A stretch of 34,971 bases of DNA, taken from UBA3210 sp963653535 (lineage in GTDB: Bacteria; Bacillota_I; Bacilli_A; RFN20; CAG-449). Where the stretch lies: the NCBI GenBank assembly GCA_963653535.1, contig CAVJWU010000010.1, forward strand, positions 1 to 34,971, read 5' to 3'. Below the pieces are notes generated by a model, which was not told where the DNA came from, searched no databases, and saw only the letters and a program-made list of their open reading frames with translations. Shown piece after piece: positions 1 through 7,013 of this stretch; the stretch's first letter is position 1, and each line of letters opens with the position of its first letter. The translations under genes were made by a program, and so were the position numbers.

Positions 1-1
1 A

Positions 2-124
2 AAGAATAAAGAATATATTGATACTTTAGGTGATTATCATGGTAAAGTGATGCTAATTGGCATCAATTATGATTCAAAAACCTTGAAGCATGAATCAAAG
101 ATAGAAATGATTGAGAAAAAGTAA
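2..124 (+). CDS. C-terminal fragment of an AAA-ATPase-like / PD-(D/E)XK protein (cut by window edge)
   Basis: An open frame enters from the left edge and ends at TAA 122-124, giving about 40 residues. It contains GKVMLIGINYDSKTLKHE, which resembles the end of the DUF1703 (PD-(D/E)XK nuclease-like) domain that follows an AAA-ATPase-like domain in many gut Firmicutes and Bacteroidetes proteins. In that family the last strand typically reads VLLVGINYD followed by a K-rich HxC/E segment. The N-terminal ATPase part lies outside the window. A terminator hairpin follows at 262. The family call rests on this one short motif and is from memory of the family; the frame itself is certain. Confidence 0.55.
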   Translation, partial: KNKEYIDTLGDYHGKVMLIGINYDSKTLKHESKIEMIEKK

Positions 125-261
125 ATGACCACTTAGGTTGTTATTAGATCTTGATGGATAATAAATATCATAAGATGTAGGCTTATTCGATGTAAGACTT
201 TAAATTAACCATTTTGTCCTCTTTAAAAGTTAAGTGTTAAATCTGGACAATTATTTAATAT

Positions 262-293
262 AAGATGCTTTCTTAACGAGGAAGCATCTTTTT
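262..293 (+). terminator. Intrinsic terminator after the ATPase-like gene
   Basis: AAGATGCTT (262-270) pairs perfectly with AAGCATCTT (282-290) and is followed by a run of T. It lies 140 bases after the stop at 124, with no gene between, so it most likely ends that transcript. Confidence 0.75.
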
Positions 294-887
294 ATATGCC
301 TAGCAAATAAAAAAGAGCCTGTATAAAGTAAATTCCAAAAATAAGATAAAATCACTTGTAAAGAATGTTAGACCAGTTACTTTTCTTGTAGAGAAAACGG
401 ATGATAAATATTATTTGTTATTCTTCATCAATCGTATAAAACACAAGATTATTATTGGCTATTATAAATCGAATGCTCCAACTTGATAGTATCTAATCAT
501 CTACTAGATGGAATTGTTGAGGTAGTTCGGTTAATAAATTAATTTATTCAGTTGTAACTTTACTATGCTCCATTTTCTCAATATGGATTTTTTAATATTG
601 GTATCTCATTTTTGATGCTTAGATACCTAGAGACAAAATAGGTAATAGGACTTTTTAAATCTCTAAAGACTAATAACATTGCATATAAATTAATATAAGG
701 ACTTAGATTTAAAATTAATCTAGATATTTTTAACATCCATAAGTAAATTGATGCTTACGCTTAGAACTATAAAATAATGTTCAATACTAAAATAATTGTG
801 TGTAGCATTTTAAAAAAAGATGATATTTTACAATAATTAATTATCAATTATTTATAATTTTTTACATATTTGTTAGAATGTTAGAAA
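294..887. other. Gene-poor stretch, possibly decayed DNA
   Basis: About 590 bases without a convincing gene. On the plus strand one frame stays open from 304 to about 485 (about 60 codons, with VEKTDDKYYLLFFIN) but has no ATG and no ribosome binding site, and I do not recognise it; it may be a fragment of a decayed gene. From 540 to 887 both strands are full of stops and very AT-rich. No clear promoter could be fixed for the gene that follows. Confidence 0.4.
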
Positions 888-899
888 ATGGTGTGCATT

Positions 900-1880
900 A
901 TGAACTTATCTAATAAAACTCAAATTGAAAAATTTTATGCTTATCGATCAATACTAGCTTTAATCGCGAGTATTATCGTTTTTACATTCTCATTAACAGG
1001 AATTATCTGGGGGTTTCTTATTGAACCTAGTGAAACCTTCCCTGAGATGGGATCAATTAAGGTGTTAGAATTTTTTACTTCAATCGCGAATATTGTCGCT
1101 TGCATTGGATGTGTATTATTAATACCTAATGCAATTACATGTATTAGAAAATATCAATATGTTACACCTCGTTGGGCAATTAAGTTTCTTTATGGAGGAA
1201 CTATTATGCTTAGTTTTGTTTTTCTTTTTTCAATTAATATCTTAATTCCAATGATTGGTTTAGATGCAATTAAAGGAAATAATTTCTTATTACACATTAT
1301 TACTCCTATTTTTTGTATTCTCTTATTCTGCTTTATTGAATCTGATTGTCATCTAACATATAAAGATCTTTTTATTGCATTAATTCCATTTGTTATCTAT
1401 GCGATAGTTTATTACATCATGGTGGGATTAATTGGAGAAAGTAACGGAGGATGGAGAGATCTATATAACTTTACTAAATATGTTCCTAAAGAAGTTGCCT
1501 TACTTTCAATGCTTTTAGGAGCGTTTATAATTGCTTTTATTCTTCGCTTAGTCCATAACTTTTTCAATGAAAAAAGAAAAATATTAATGTCAAAAAAGAT
1601 TGCACATGATTATAAATTTGATACGGTAGATGAAGTTAAAGAAGCAGTTTATAAGTTAGGAGAAAGACTACAACTTATTTCATATAAGAATGAATTAAAT
1701 ATTCCATTAGAAACTTTATTTATTGTCGCAGAAAAGAATTATTTACCATTTAATAAGGTTTTAGATATTTATATTGATGGAGCCTTAAAAATAGTTTTAA
1801 AGAGAAAAGAAGAACGTAAGCTTGAAAAAGCTAAACTAAAACAAAGAAAGAAATTAAAGAAAGATGAAAGAACTAATTAA
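900..1880 (+). CDS. Multi-spanning membrane protein with charged C-terminal tail, unknown function
   Basis: About 326 residues. Six or seven hydrophobic segments fill the first ~220 residues, followed by a cytosolic region and a very basic tail (KLEKAKLKQRKKLKKDE). The membrane part, with its repeated aromatic helices and a loop containing LLHIITPIF, loosely resembles Pr6Pr-type integral membrane proteins, but this is only an impression. An in-frame ATG lies 12 bases upstream at 888; I prefer 900 because GGTG sits about 6 bases before it, though neither start has a strong site. The last 17 bases overlap the first chromate-transporter gene at 1864, so the two are probably co-translated and may work in the same transport process. 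Confidence 0.6.
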   Translation: MNLSNKTQIEKFYAYRSILALIASIIVFTFSLTGIIWGFLIEPSETFPEMGSIKVLEFFTSIANIVACIGCVLLIPNAITCIRKYQYVTPRWAIKFLYGGTIMLSFVFLFSINILIPMIGLDAIKGNNFLLHIITPIFCILLFCFIESDCHLTYKDLFIALIPFVIYAIVYYIMVGLIGESNGGWRDLYNFTKYVPKEVALLSMLLGAFIIAFILRLVHNFFNEKRKILMSKKIAHDYKFDTVDEVKEAVYKLGERLQLISYKNELNIPLETLFIVAEKNYLPFNKVLDIYIDGALKIVLKRKEERKLEKAKLKQRKKLKKDERTN

Positions 1881-2430
1881 ATTATTTTGTCTCTTTTTTA
1901 AAATAGGTCTATTTACCTTTGGAGGAGGTTACGCGATGATTCCTTCAATTAAAGAAGAGATTGTAGAAAAAAGAGGATATTTAACTAATGATGAACTTTT
2001 AGATATTGTCGCGATAGCCGAATCAACTCCTGGACCAACTGCGATAAATCTCGCTACTTACGTAGGATATAAGAAAAATAAGTTCCTCGGTGCTTTATTT
2101 TCCACTTTAGGCGTCGTTATGCCTTCGTTTATTGTTATCTTAGTCATTTCCTTGTTCTATCATGAATTCATGTCCATACAAGCTGTTAAATATGCTTTTA
2201 TTGGAATTAACGCAGCTGTTTGTATTCTAATATTATCAACATCGATAAATATGATTATTAAGATGAAGAAAAAACTATTTAATATTATTATCTTAGTTTT
2301 AAGCGTGATATTAATGATCTTAGTTGAAATATTTAACCTTAATTTCTCATCCATATACTGTATTTTAATTGGAGGAGTATTAGGTATTTTTGTTAATGCT
2401 TTAAATAAAGCAAGGGAGGAAACAAAATGA
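1864..2430 (+). CDS. Chromate transporter family, first half-size subunit
   Basis: At 188 residues this is a short-chain CHR protein. Long-chain ChrA proteins of about 400 residues contain two such domains fused. The family signature is clear: FGGGYAMIP near residue 20, ESTPGP near residue 52, then NLATYVGY and a run of hydrophobic helices. Members export chromate, apparently as a CrO4/SO4 antiporter, but in many gut bacteria the natural substrate is unknown. It begins inside the 3' end of the preceding membrane gene and ends in an ATGA overlap with its partner at 2427. TGA is therefore used as a stop here. The protein probably forms a heterodimer with the next product. Confidence 0.88.
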   Translation: MKELIKLFCLFFKIGLFTFGGGYAMIPSIKEEIVEKRGYLTNDELLDIVAIAESTPGPTAINLATYVGYKKNKFLGALFSTLGVVMPSFIVILVISLFYHEFMSIQAVKYAFIGINAAVCILILSTSINMIIKMKKKLFNIIILVLSVILMILVEIFNLNFSSIYCILIGGVLGIFVNALNKAREETK

Positions 2431-3005
2431 TTTATCTTCTCTTATTTATTGAATTCTTTAAAATCGGTTTATTTACTTTTGGAGGAGGCTACGCGATGAT
2501 TCCTTTATTAAAGGAAACTTGTACTTCTCATTCTTGGTTAGAAGAATCTGATTTATATTCTTTTATTGGTATTGCTGAATCGACTCCTGGACCAATCGCG
2601 GTCAATCTTGCCACATTCGTTGGTTATTCTCAAGGTAATATTCTAGGAGCTATTTGCGCGACTATCGGCGTTATTTTACCTTCATTTATTATCATTTTAC
2701 TCATTGCTTGTTTATTATCTAAAATCATGAATAATAAGTTTGTCGCAGGCTTTTTAGATGGGGTAAAACCAGTCGCGATCGGTTTAATATTAGTTGCAGG
2801 ATTAAGTTTATTTTATAAAGAAATCGGTTTTACTTCTTTAAGTGAATTTAATTTTAATTTATCCTTTATTATCTGTTTTTTCTTATTATTAGTTCTTTAT
2901 GTACTTTATTTAGTTATTAAAAAGAAAAGAATTAATGCAATATTATTTATTATTATTTCTGCCGCGGTAGGAATAGGAATTTCTTACTTACTTGAACTTC
3001 GTTAA
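2427..3005 (+). CDS. Chromate transporter family, second half-size subunit
   Basis: 192 residues and clearly a paralogue of the preceding protein, sharing FGGGYAMIPLLKE, AESTPGPIAVNLATFVGY and ATIGVILPSF. Short-chain CHR proteins are known to occur as adjacent pairs with opposite membrane topology, and this is such a pair. The start at 2427 overlaps the upstream stop by four bases, and GGGAGGAAA lies just upstream within the first gene, so translation is tightly coupled. No terminator is visible directly after it; an independent promoter begins 20 bases later. A chromate or sulfate substrate is inferred from the family only. Confidence 0.88.
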   Translation: MIYLLLFIEFFKIGLFTFGGGYAMIPLLKETCTSHSWLEESDLYSFIGIAESTPGPIAVNLATFVGYSQGNILGAICATIGVILPSFIIILLIACLLSKIMNNKFVAGFLDGVKPVAIGLILVAGLSLFYKEIGFTSLSEFNFNLSFIICFFLLLVLYVLYLVIKKKRINAILFIIISAAVGIGISYLLELR

Positions 3006-3024
3006 AAGTGACTGATAATGGTAT

Positions 3025-3053
3025 TTGATAATCCTTTATTTTAATGCTAAAAT
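3025..3053 (+). promoter_or_regulatory. Sigma-70-type promoter for the coiled-coil gene
   Basis: TTGATA (3025-3030), a 17-base gap and TAAAAT (3048-3053). Predicted transcription start is about 3060, about 70 bases before the ATG at 3132. Confidence 0.65.
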
Positions 3054-3063
3054 AATATAATTT

Positions 3064-3107
3064 AAAGAGAGCAATTTAATGTTTATAATTTAAATTTATT
3101 TCTCTTT
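3064..3107 (+). other. Hairpin at the 5' end of the leader RNA
   Basis: AAAGAGA (3064-3070) pairs with TCTCTTT (3101-3107), and inside it AATTTAA (3073-3079) pairs with TTAAATT (3090-3096). It would form within a few bases of the predicted transcript start and has no T-tract, so it is not an obvious terminator. It could stabilise the mRNA or be regulatory; the sequence does not decide. Confidence 0.4.
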
Positions 3108-3131
3108 TATATTATATAAGGAATTATACGT

Positions 3132-3983
3132 ATGAAATCATATGACAAGACAAATAAGATACAAAATAAATTAAATGAAGTTATTCAACAAAAAGATGAT
3201 GAAATAGCTAAACTTACTAAAGAAAATGAAAAATTAAAACTAAAAAATGATGAACTTCGTAAAGAAAAATTTGATGCTGGTCTCGGTAAAGGTGAAATAA
3301 ATCGTTTAAAGAGCGTTATTAATGATTTACAAAGAGATATTGCAACTTTAAAAAATAAAGTTAAAAAATTAGAAGGTAATGAAATTTTAGCCCATTTTTC
3401 TAACGAACAAAAAAGGCTTATTAAGAACATCCGTAATTTATCTTATCCTAAGTGGCCTGATATAGATGCTTTAGCAACTAAGTTTCAACTAGGATTAGAT
3501 AATGTTATCCAAGTTGCTTATAAGATAAAACTTAATTCTATTTCTGATCGAGATTATTATACTTACCTTTTTAGAGATGATATTGTTGCGTTACTAGAAA
3601 AAATCCTCAGCGTACTTACTAATACAATCGATTCATCTGCATCTTTTTATTTACTTAATTTAATTAATGGCAAAGTTAAGTTACCCGCTAGATTTTATAA
3701 GGCTGTACCATTAATGGAAGATAAGAAAGTATTAGAACATATTCTTTGGTTAGTCAATTTAGAATCAAAAGGTTATCATGGTTCAAAAGAAAAAGATAAA
3801 CGTATTTTTGTCGATGAAGAAACTAATGAAAAGAAGAAATATATTAACTTCTTTAATTTATCTAATGAAGAAAAATTAACAACAATTTTTACTATGCTTG
3901 AATTCATTTATGCAGTATTTGTTGATAAAGATCAAGAAACATATTTACAAGCAGTATCATCTTGTTGGTATAAAACATTGTAA
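3132..3983 (+). CDS. Coiled-coil protein of unknown function
   Basis: 283 residues, no signal peptide and no membrane segment. Residues ~8-85 are a Lys/Glu-rich coiled coil with heptad-like leucines (EIAKLTKENEKLKLKNDEL, then RLKSVINDL). The rest looks globular and mostly helical and contains a polar patch KEKDKRIFVDEETNEKKKY. I do not recognise the C-terminal domain. The ATG is supported by AAGGAA about 8 bases upstream and by a dedicated promoter at 3025. No plus-strand terminator is obvious downstream: the hairpin at 4029 belongs to the opposite-strand tRNA, though it could also affect this transcript. Confidence 0.7.
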   Translation: MKSYDKTNKIQNKLNEVIQQKDDEIAKLTKENEKLKLKNDELRKEKFDAGLGKGEINRLKSVINDLQRDIATLKNKVKKLEGNEILAHFSNEQKRLIKNIRNLSYPKWPDIDALATKFQLGLDNVIQVAYKIKLNSISDRDYYTYLFRDDIVALLEKILSVLTNTIDSSASFYLLNLINGKVKLPARFYKAVPLMEDKKVLEHILWLVNLESKGYHGSKEKDKRIFVDEETNEKKKYINFFNLSNEEKLTTIFTMLEFIYAVFVDKDQETYLQAVSSCWYKTL

Positions 3984-4021
3984 TTTATAAGATAATAGTA
4001 CTAAAAAAGATTGTTAATTAA

Positions 4022-4051
4022 CAAAAAAGGTAGTGAAAATCTTTCACTACC
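4022..4051 (-). terminator. Terminator of the tRNA-Ser transcript
   Basis: GGTAGTGAAA (4029-4038) and TTTCACTACC (4042-4051) form a perfect 10-bp stem. On the minus strand it is followed by TTTTTTG, which makes it an intrinsic terminator for the tRNA gene that ends at 4109. Confidence 0.8.
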
Positions 4052-4108
4052 AATTATGGTTAGAAAATTCTATATTCAATGACTTAAAATTAAATCACTA
4101 ATTTTCAC

Positions 4109-4199
4109 TGGCGGAGAAAAAGGGATTTGAACCCTTGCGCCGAGTTACCAGCCTACGAGCTTTCCAAGCCCGCCCCTTCAGCCTCTTGGGTATTTCTCC
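4109..4199 (-). tRNA. tRNA-Ser, anticodon GGA
   Basis: Minus-strand gene of 91 bases including an encoded CCA. The acceptor stem is GGAGAAA / TTTCTCC with discriminator G. The T-loop GGTTCAAATCC is canonical. The anticodon loop reads CTTGGAAAG, with GGA encoded at 4163-4165, and the long variable arm expected of class II serine tRNA lies between the anticodon and T arms. It reads UCC and UCU codons. It has its own promoter at 4211-4239 and terminator at 4022-4051, so it is a single-gene unit. Confidence 0.95.
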
Positions 4200-4210
4200 A
4201 TGCGTTATTT

Positions 4211-4239
4211 ATTCTACATTATATTAATATTTAAGTCAA
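4211..4239 (-). promoter_or_regulatory. Promoter of the tRNA-Ser gene
   Basis: On the minus strand TTGACT (4234-4239), exactly 17 bases, then TAGAAT (4211-4216). The -10 ends 11 bases before the mature 5' end, a typical stable-RNA arrangement. Confidence 0.8.
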
Positions 4240-4270
4240 AGTAATTTTTAATAAAAAACTCCATTGAGTA

Positions 4271-4279
4271 TGATATAAT
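4271..4279 (+). promoter_or_regulatory. Extended -10 promoter of the pseudouridine synthase gene
   Basis: TGATATAAT, a consensus TATAAT (4274-4279) with an upstream TG. No good -35 is visible at the right distance. The predicted start is only about 10 bases before the ATG at 4298, so the leader is very short. Confidence 0.6.
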
Positions 4280-4297
4280 ACTTAAGAGGATAGACCG

Positions 4298-5266
4298 ATG
4301 AAAGAAATATTAATAAGTGAAAAAGAAGAAGGACAAACAATTTATAAATTTGTAAGAAAATATCTAAGTGAAGCTCCTTTAAGCTTTATTGAAAAAGTTT
4401 TTCGTAAGAAAGATATTAAGATAAATGGCATAAGAGTAAATAAACAAGAAATTGTTCATAAAGGTGATTTAATACAAATTTATATTACTGATGCCATGTT
4501 AAACGAATTCTTAAAGCCTAAGCCAATCACGGAGATTAAGAATAAACCTAATGTCATCTATGAAGATAATAATATTCTTATTGTGAATAAACCAAGCGGC
4601 TTATTAGTTCATGGAGATAATAAAGAAAAGAGAATGACATTATCGAATATCGTTCTTAATTATTTATATTCTAAAGGTGAATATGATCCTTCTAATAATG
4701 CTTTTATTCCTGCTCCAGCTCATCGAATTGATCGAAATACATCAGGATTAGTTATTTTTGGAAAGAATATAAAAGCTTTACAAGAACTAGAAGATTTATT
4801 TAAAGAACATGAAAATATTGAAAAATATTATTTAGCTTTAGTTAATGGAAAACTAACTAAAGGAGGAAAAGTTGATGCTCCTTTATTGAAAGATGAAGTA
4901 TTAGGTAAAGTTGAAGTTAAACCTCTTTCTAAAGGTGGTAAAGAAGCTCTTACTCTTTATGAAGTAGAAGAAGTTTATAAAAAATATACCTTATTAAAAG
5001 TCCAGATATTAACAGGTAGAACTCATCAAATTAGAGTTCATATGGCTTATATCGGTTATCCATTACTTGGTGATAGTAAATACGGAGATTTTAAAGAAAA
5101 TAAATATTTTAAAGAGAAATTTTCTTATGAAGGACAATTCCTACATTCATATATCTTTAGATTCAATAATATTAACGGTTCATTAAGTTATTTATCAAAT
5201 AAAGAATTTAAAGCTCCATTAGGAGAAAAAGAAAGAAAAATTATCTCTAAACTAAAAAATGAATAA
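4298..5266 (+). CDS. RluA-family rRNA pseudouridine synthase (RluC/RluD-like)
   Basis: 322 residues. An N-terminal S4 RNA-binding domain (~residues 12-65, KDIKINGIRVNKQEIVHKGD) is followed by a pseudouridine synthase domain with catalytic HRIDRNTSG, the aspartate being about residue 145, and LTGRTHQIRVHM near residue 245. These enzymes isomerise uridines in large-subunit rRNA or tRNA; which site is modified cannot be read from the sequence. AGAGGA lies 7 bases before the ATG. It is the first gene of a same-strand run to 8723, followed after 22 bases by a gene with a very strong ribosome binding site. Confidence 0.9.
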   Translation: MKEILISEKEEGQTIYKFVRKYLSEAPLSFIEKVFRKKDIKINGIRVNKQEIVHKGDLIQIYITDAMLNEFLKPKPITEIKNKPNVIYEDNNILIVNKPSGLLVHGDNKEKRMTLSNIVLNYLYSKGEYDPSNNAFIPAPAHRIDRNTSGLVIFGKNIKALQELEDLFKEHENIEKYYLALVNGKLTKGGKVDAPLLKDEVLGKVEVKPLSKGGKEALTLYEVEEVYKKYTLLKVQILTGRTHQIRVHMAYIGYPLLGDSKYGDFKENKYFKEKFSYEGQFLHSYIFRFNNINGSLSYLSNKEFKAPLGEKERKIISKLKNE

Positions 5267-5288
5267 TAATTAAAGAAGGGAGGTTCCT

Positions 5289-6314
5289 ATGCGTAATATT
5301 GAAAAAGGCTTATTACTTGCGACTTATTTTGATATTGATTGTAACGATAAACTCCCTTCTTTTATTTCTTATATTAAAAATGGGGAAGCTTATCAAACAT
5401 TTATTAAAAATAAAGAAGTCTTAAAGAATAAGAAGAACTTTAAAGCGAAGAAGATTTATTCTTATTATAAGATTATTGATTTTGATCATATTTCATCATT
5501 TGAAGAAGGAATGGTAATGTATGGCAAAATGTTATACTTATTAAGAATATCAAAAGAAGAATATTATTCTAATCCATTAATAGTTGCTTATTTAGAAAAT
5601 GAAGATATGACAATTGGTGATTTTAAACTGAATTATAACGCAAAAATTATTACTTTAAATGAATTATCTTTACTTCAAGATGGTTCCTTTAGTGAAAAGA
5701 GGTCTTCCTTAGATAAATTATTTTCTTCTTGGACTAATGAAGTATATTATCAAGTCTTAAGACCAATTGAAGAATTTAAGAAAAGATTATATTATTTTCC
5801 TAAAAGATTTATCTTTAATAGCTTTAGAATTATTGAACTAATCTTTATTTTAGGTTCATTACTTTCTTGGATCATCATGTTTATTACTAAGATACATCCT
5901 TATGGAGGAGGTTATTCAACCCTCCTAAATTACATCTTTTATTTAATTATTAGTTTTACTTCTATTTATCTAGGTACATATATTATCGTTATTTTATCTA
6001 AGAGAAAAGAATATAAATATTATATAAAAGCACGTAAAATTGTTTTAGAAGATGCGAGTAAATTAGAATTAAAGATTGAACAAAAATTATATAATTACAT
6101 CTTAGACTCAGTCTCTAAAAGAAAAGAAATGACACGTAAAGTTTATGAATTTAATACTATTTCTTCTTATTATTCGGAAATATCATTCTTTAGTAATATA
6201 TTAAGAAAGAAGAAAATTATTAAGAAAGATCGAGTGACTTATTTTGAAATAGGATTCTTTGTTATTAATCTGATCTTATGGATTATTTTAGGAATTCTAT
6301 TCATCTTACATTAG
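5289..6314 (+). CDS. Membrane protein of unknown function
   Basis: 341 residues. The first ~180 look soluble and basic (FKAKKIYSYYKIIDFDH). Two hydrophobic helices follow at ~183-203 and ~213-238, then a charged, probably helical cytosolic segment, and a last hydrophobic helix at the very C-terminus (~319-340). I recognise no family. GGGAGG sits 6 bases upstream of the ATG. The next gene starts 9 bases after the stop, so the two are co-transcribed and possibly functionally linked. Confidence 0.65.
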   Translation: MRNIEKGLLLATYFDIDCNDKLPSFISYIKNGEAYQTFIKNKEVLKNKKNFKAKKIYSYYKIIDFDHISSFEEGMVMYGKMLYLLRISKEEYYSNPLIVAYLENEDMTIGDFKLNYNAKIITLNELSLLQDGSFSEKRSSLDKLFSSWTNEVYYQVLRPIEEFKKRLYYFPKRFIFNSFRIIELIFILGSLLSWIIMFITKIHPYGGGYSTLLNYIFYLIISFTSIYLGTYIIVILSKRKEYKYYIKARKIVLEDASKLELKIEQKLYNYILDSVSKRKEMTRKVYEFNTISSYYSEISFFSNILRKKKIIKKDRVTYFEIGFFVINLILWIILGILFILH

Positions 6315-6322
6315 GAGGTAAT

Positions 6323-7012
6323 ATGGCTTTTAGTATTGTTATAAAAGATAAAACCTTCACTTCTTTAGTAGACATAGGTAAAGAAATGTATCTATATCCT
6401 GAAGCTTTTGAAAAAGTCTTAACTAGTCGAAAGTTTTTAAAAATCTTAAAAAATGAAGATGAAGAAAAATTTAATGAATTATTAAAAATTAATCATATGT
6501 ATCGCGATGTTAATGCTTTCTTATTTTATGCACAATATTTATTTTGTCCACATATGGAATTAAAATATCATCGACATAAATTTGATTCATTAAAAGAACT
6601 CGGTGAATTTATTATTTATAATGGACCAGAAATCGATATCTATACGAAAGATTTATTAAAATTAAATCTTTTATCAAAGTATATGAGAGATCAAGGATTA
6701 GATAAAAAAACTCCTAAAATATACGATAGAGTAATAGAACTAGAACGTATGAGTATACAAAATGAAAACCGCGCATATTTTCTTCTTGGCTTTAGTCTAT
6801 CAGAATGTGATAAAATTATATATGATAAGAAGGAATTTGACTCAGTCAAAGAATTCTTTAAAACGATGACTAGTGACTACTATTTATATAAATTTGCTTC
6901 TTCTTTAGAAACTAACCAATACGTCTATAGTTGGTTAATTGTTAAAGGTTATGAAGATGTAGTTACGAAATATCGTGGATTAATAGACACAATTGAGGAA
7001 ATGGAGAAATAA
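6323..7012 (+). CDS. Soluble protein with internal ~80-residue repeat, unknown function
   Basis: 229 residues, no membrane segment. Three stretches share one pattern: KTFTSLVDIGKEM (from residue ~10), HKFDSLKELGEFI (~85) and KEFDSVKEFFKTM (~170), each followed by a helical segment ending near a Lys/Leu-rich turn. Between units the lines AFLFYAQYLFC and AYFLLGFSLSEC also correspond, so the unit is about 80 residues and the first copy is N-terminally short. The start at 6323 is chosen because TTAGGAGGT is 6 bases upstream; a frame extension back to 6278 would overlap the previous gene without a site. Function unknown. Confidence 0.65.
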   Translation: MAFSIVIKDKTFTSLVDIGKEMYLYPEAFEKVLTSRKFLKILKNEDEEKFNELLKINHMYRDVNAFLFYAQYLFCPHMELKYHRHKFDSLKELGEFIIYNGPEIDIYTKDLLKLNLLSKYMRDQGLDKKTPKIYDRVIELERMSIQNENRAYFLLGFSLSECDKIIYDKKEFDSVKEFFKTMTSDYYLYKFASSLETNQYVYSWLIVKGYEDVVTKYRGLIDTIEEMEK

Positions 7013-7013
7013 A

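Noticed and set aside
1864..2430. Mycoplasma-type code with UGA as Trp
   Set aside because: The first chromate-transporter gene ends with TGA at the family's normal length in an ATGA overlap, and the tryptophans inspected are encoded by TGG.
3005..3131. Riboswitch in the leader of the coiled-coil gene
   Set aside because: Only a simple two-part hairpin is visible, and none of the known aptamer cores was recognised.
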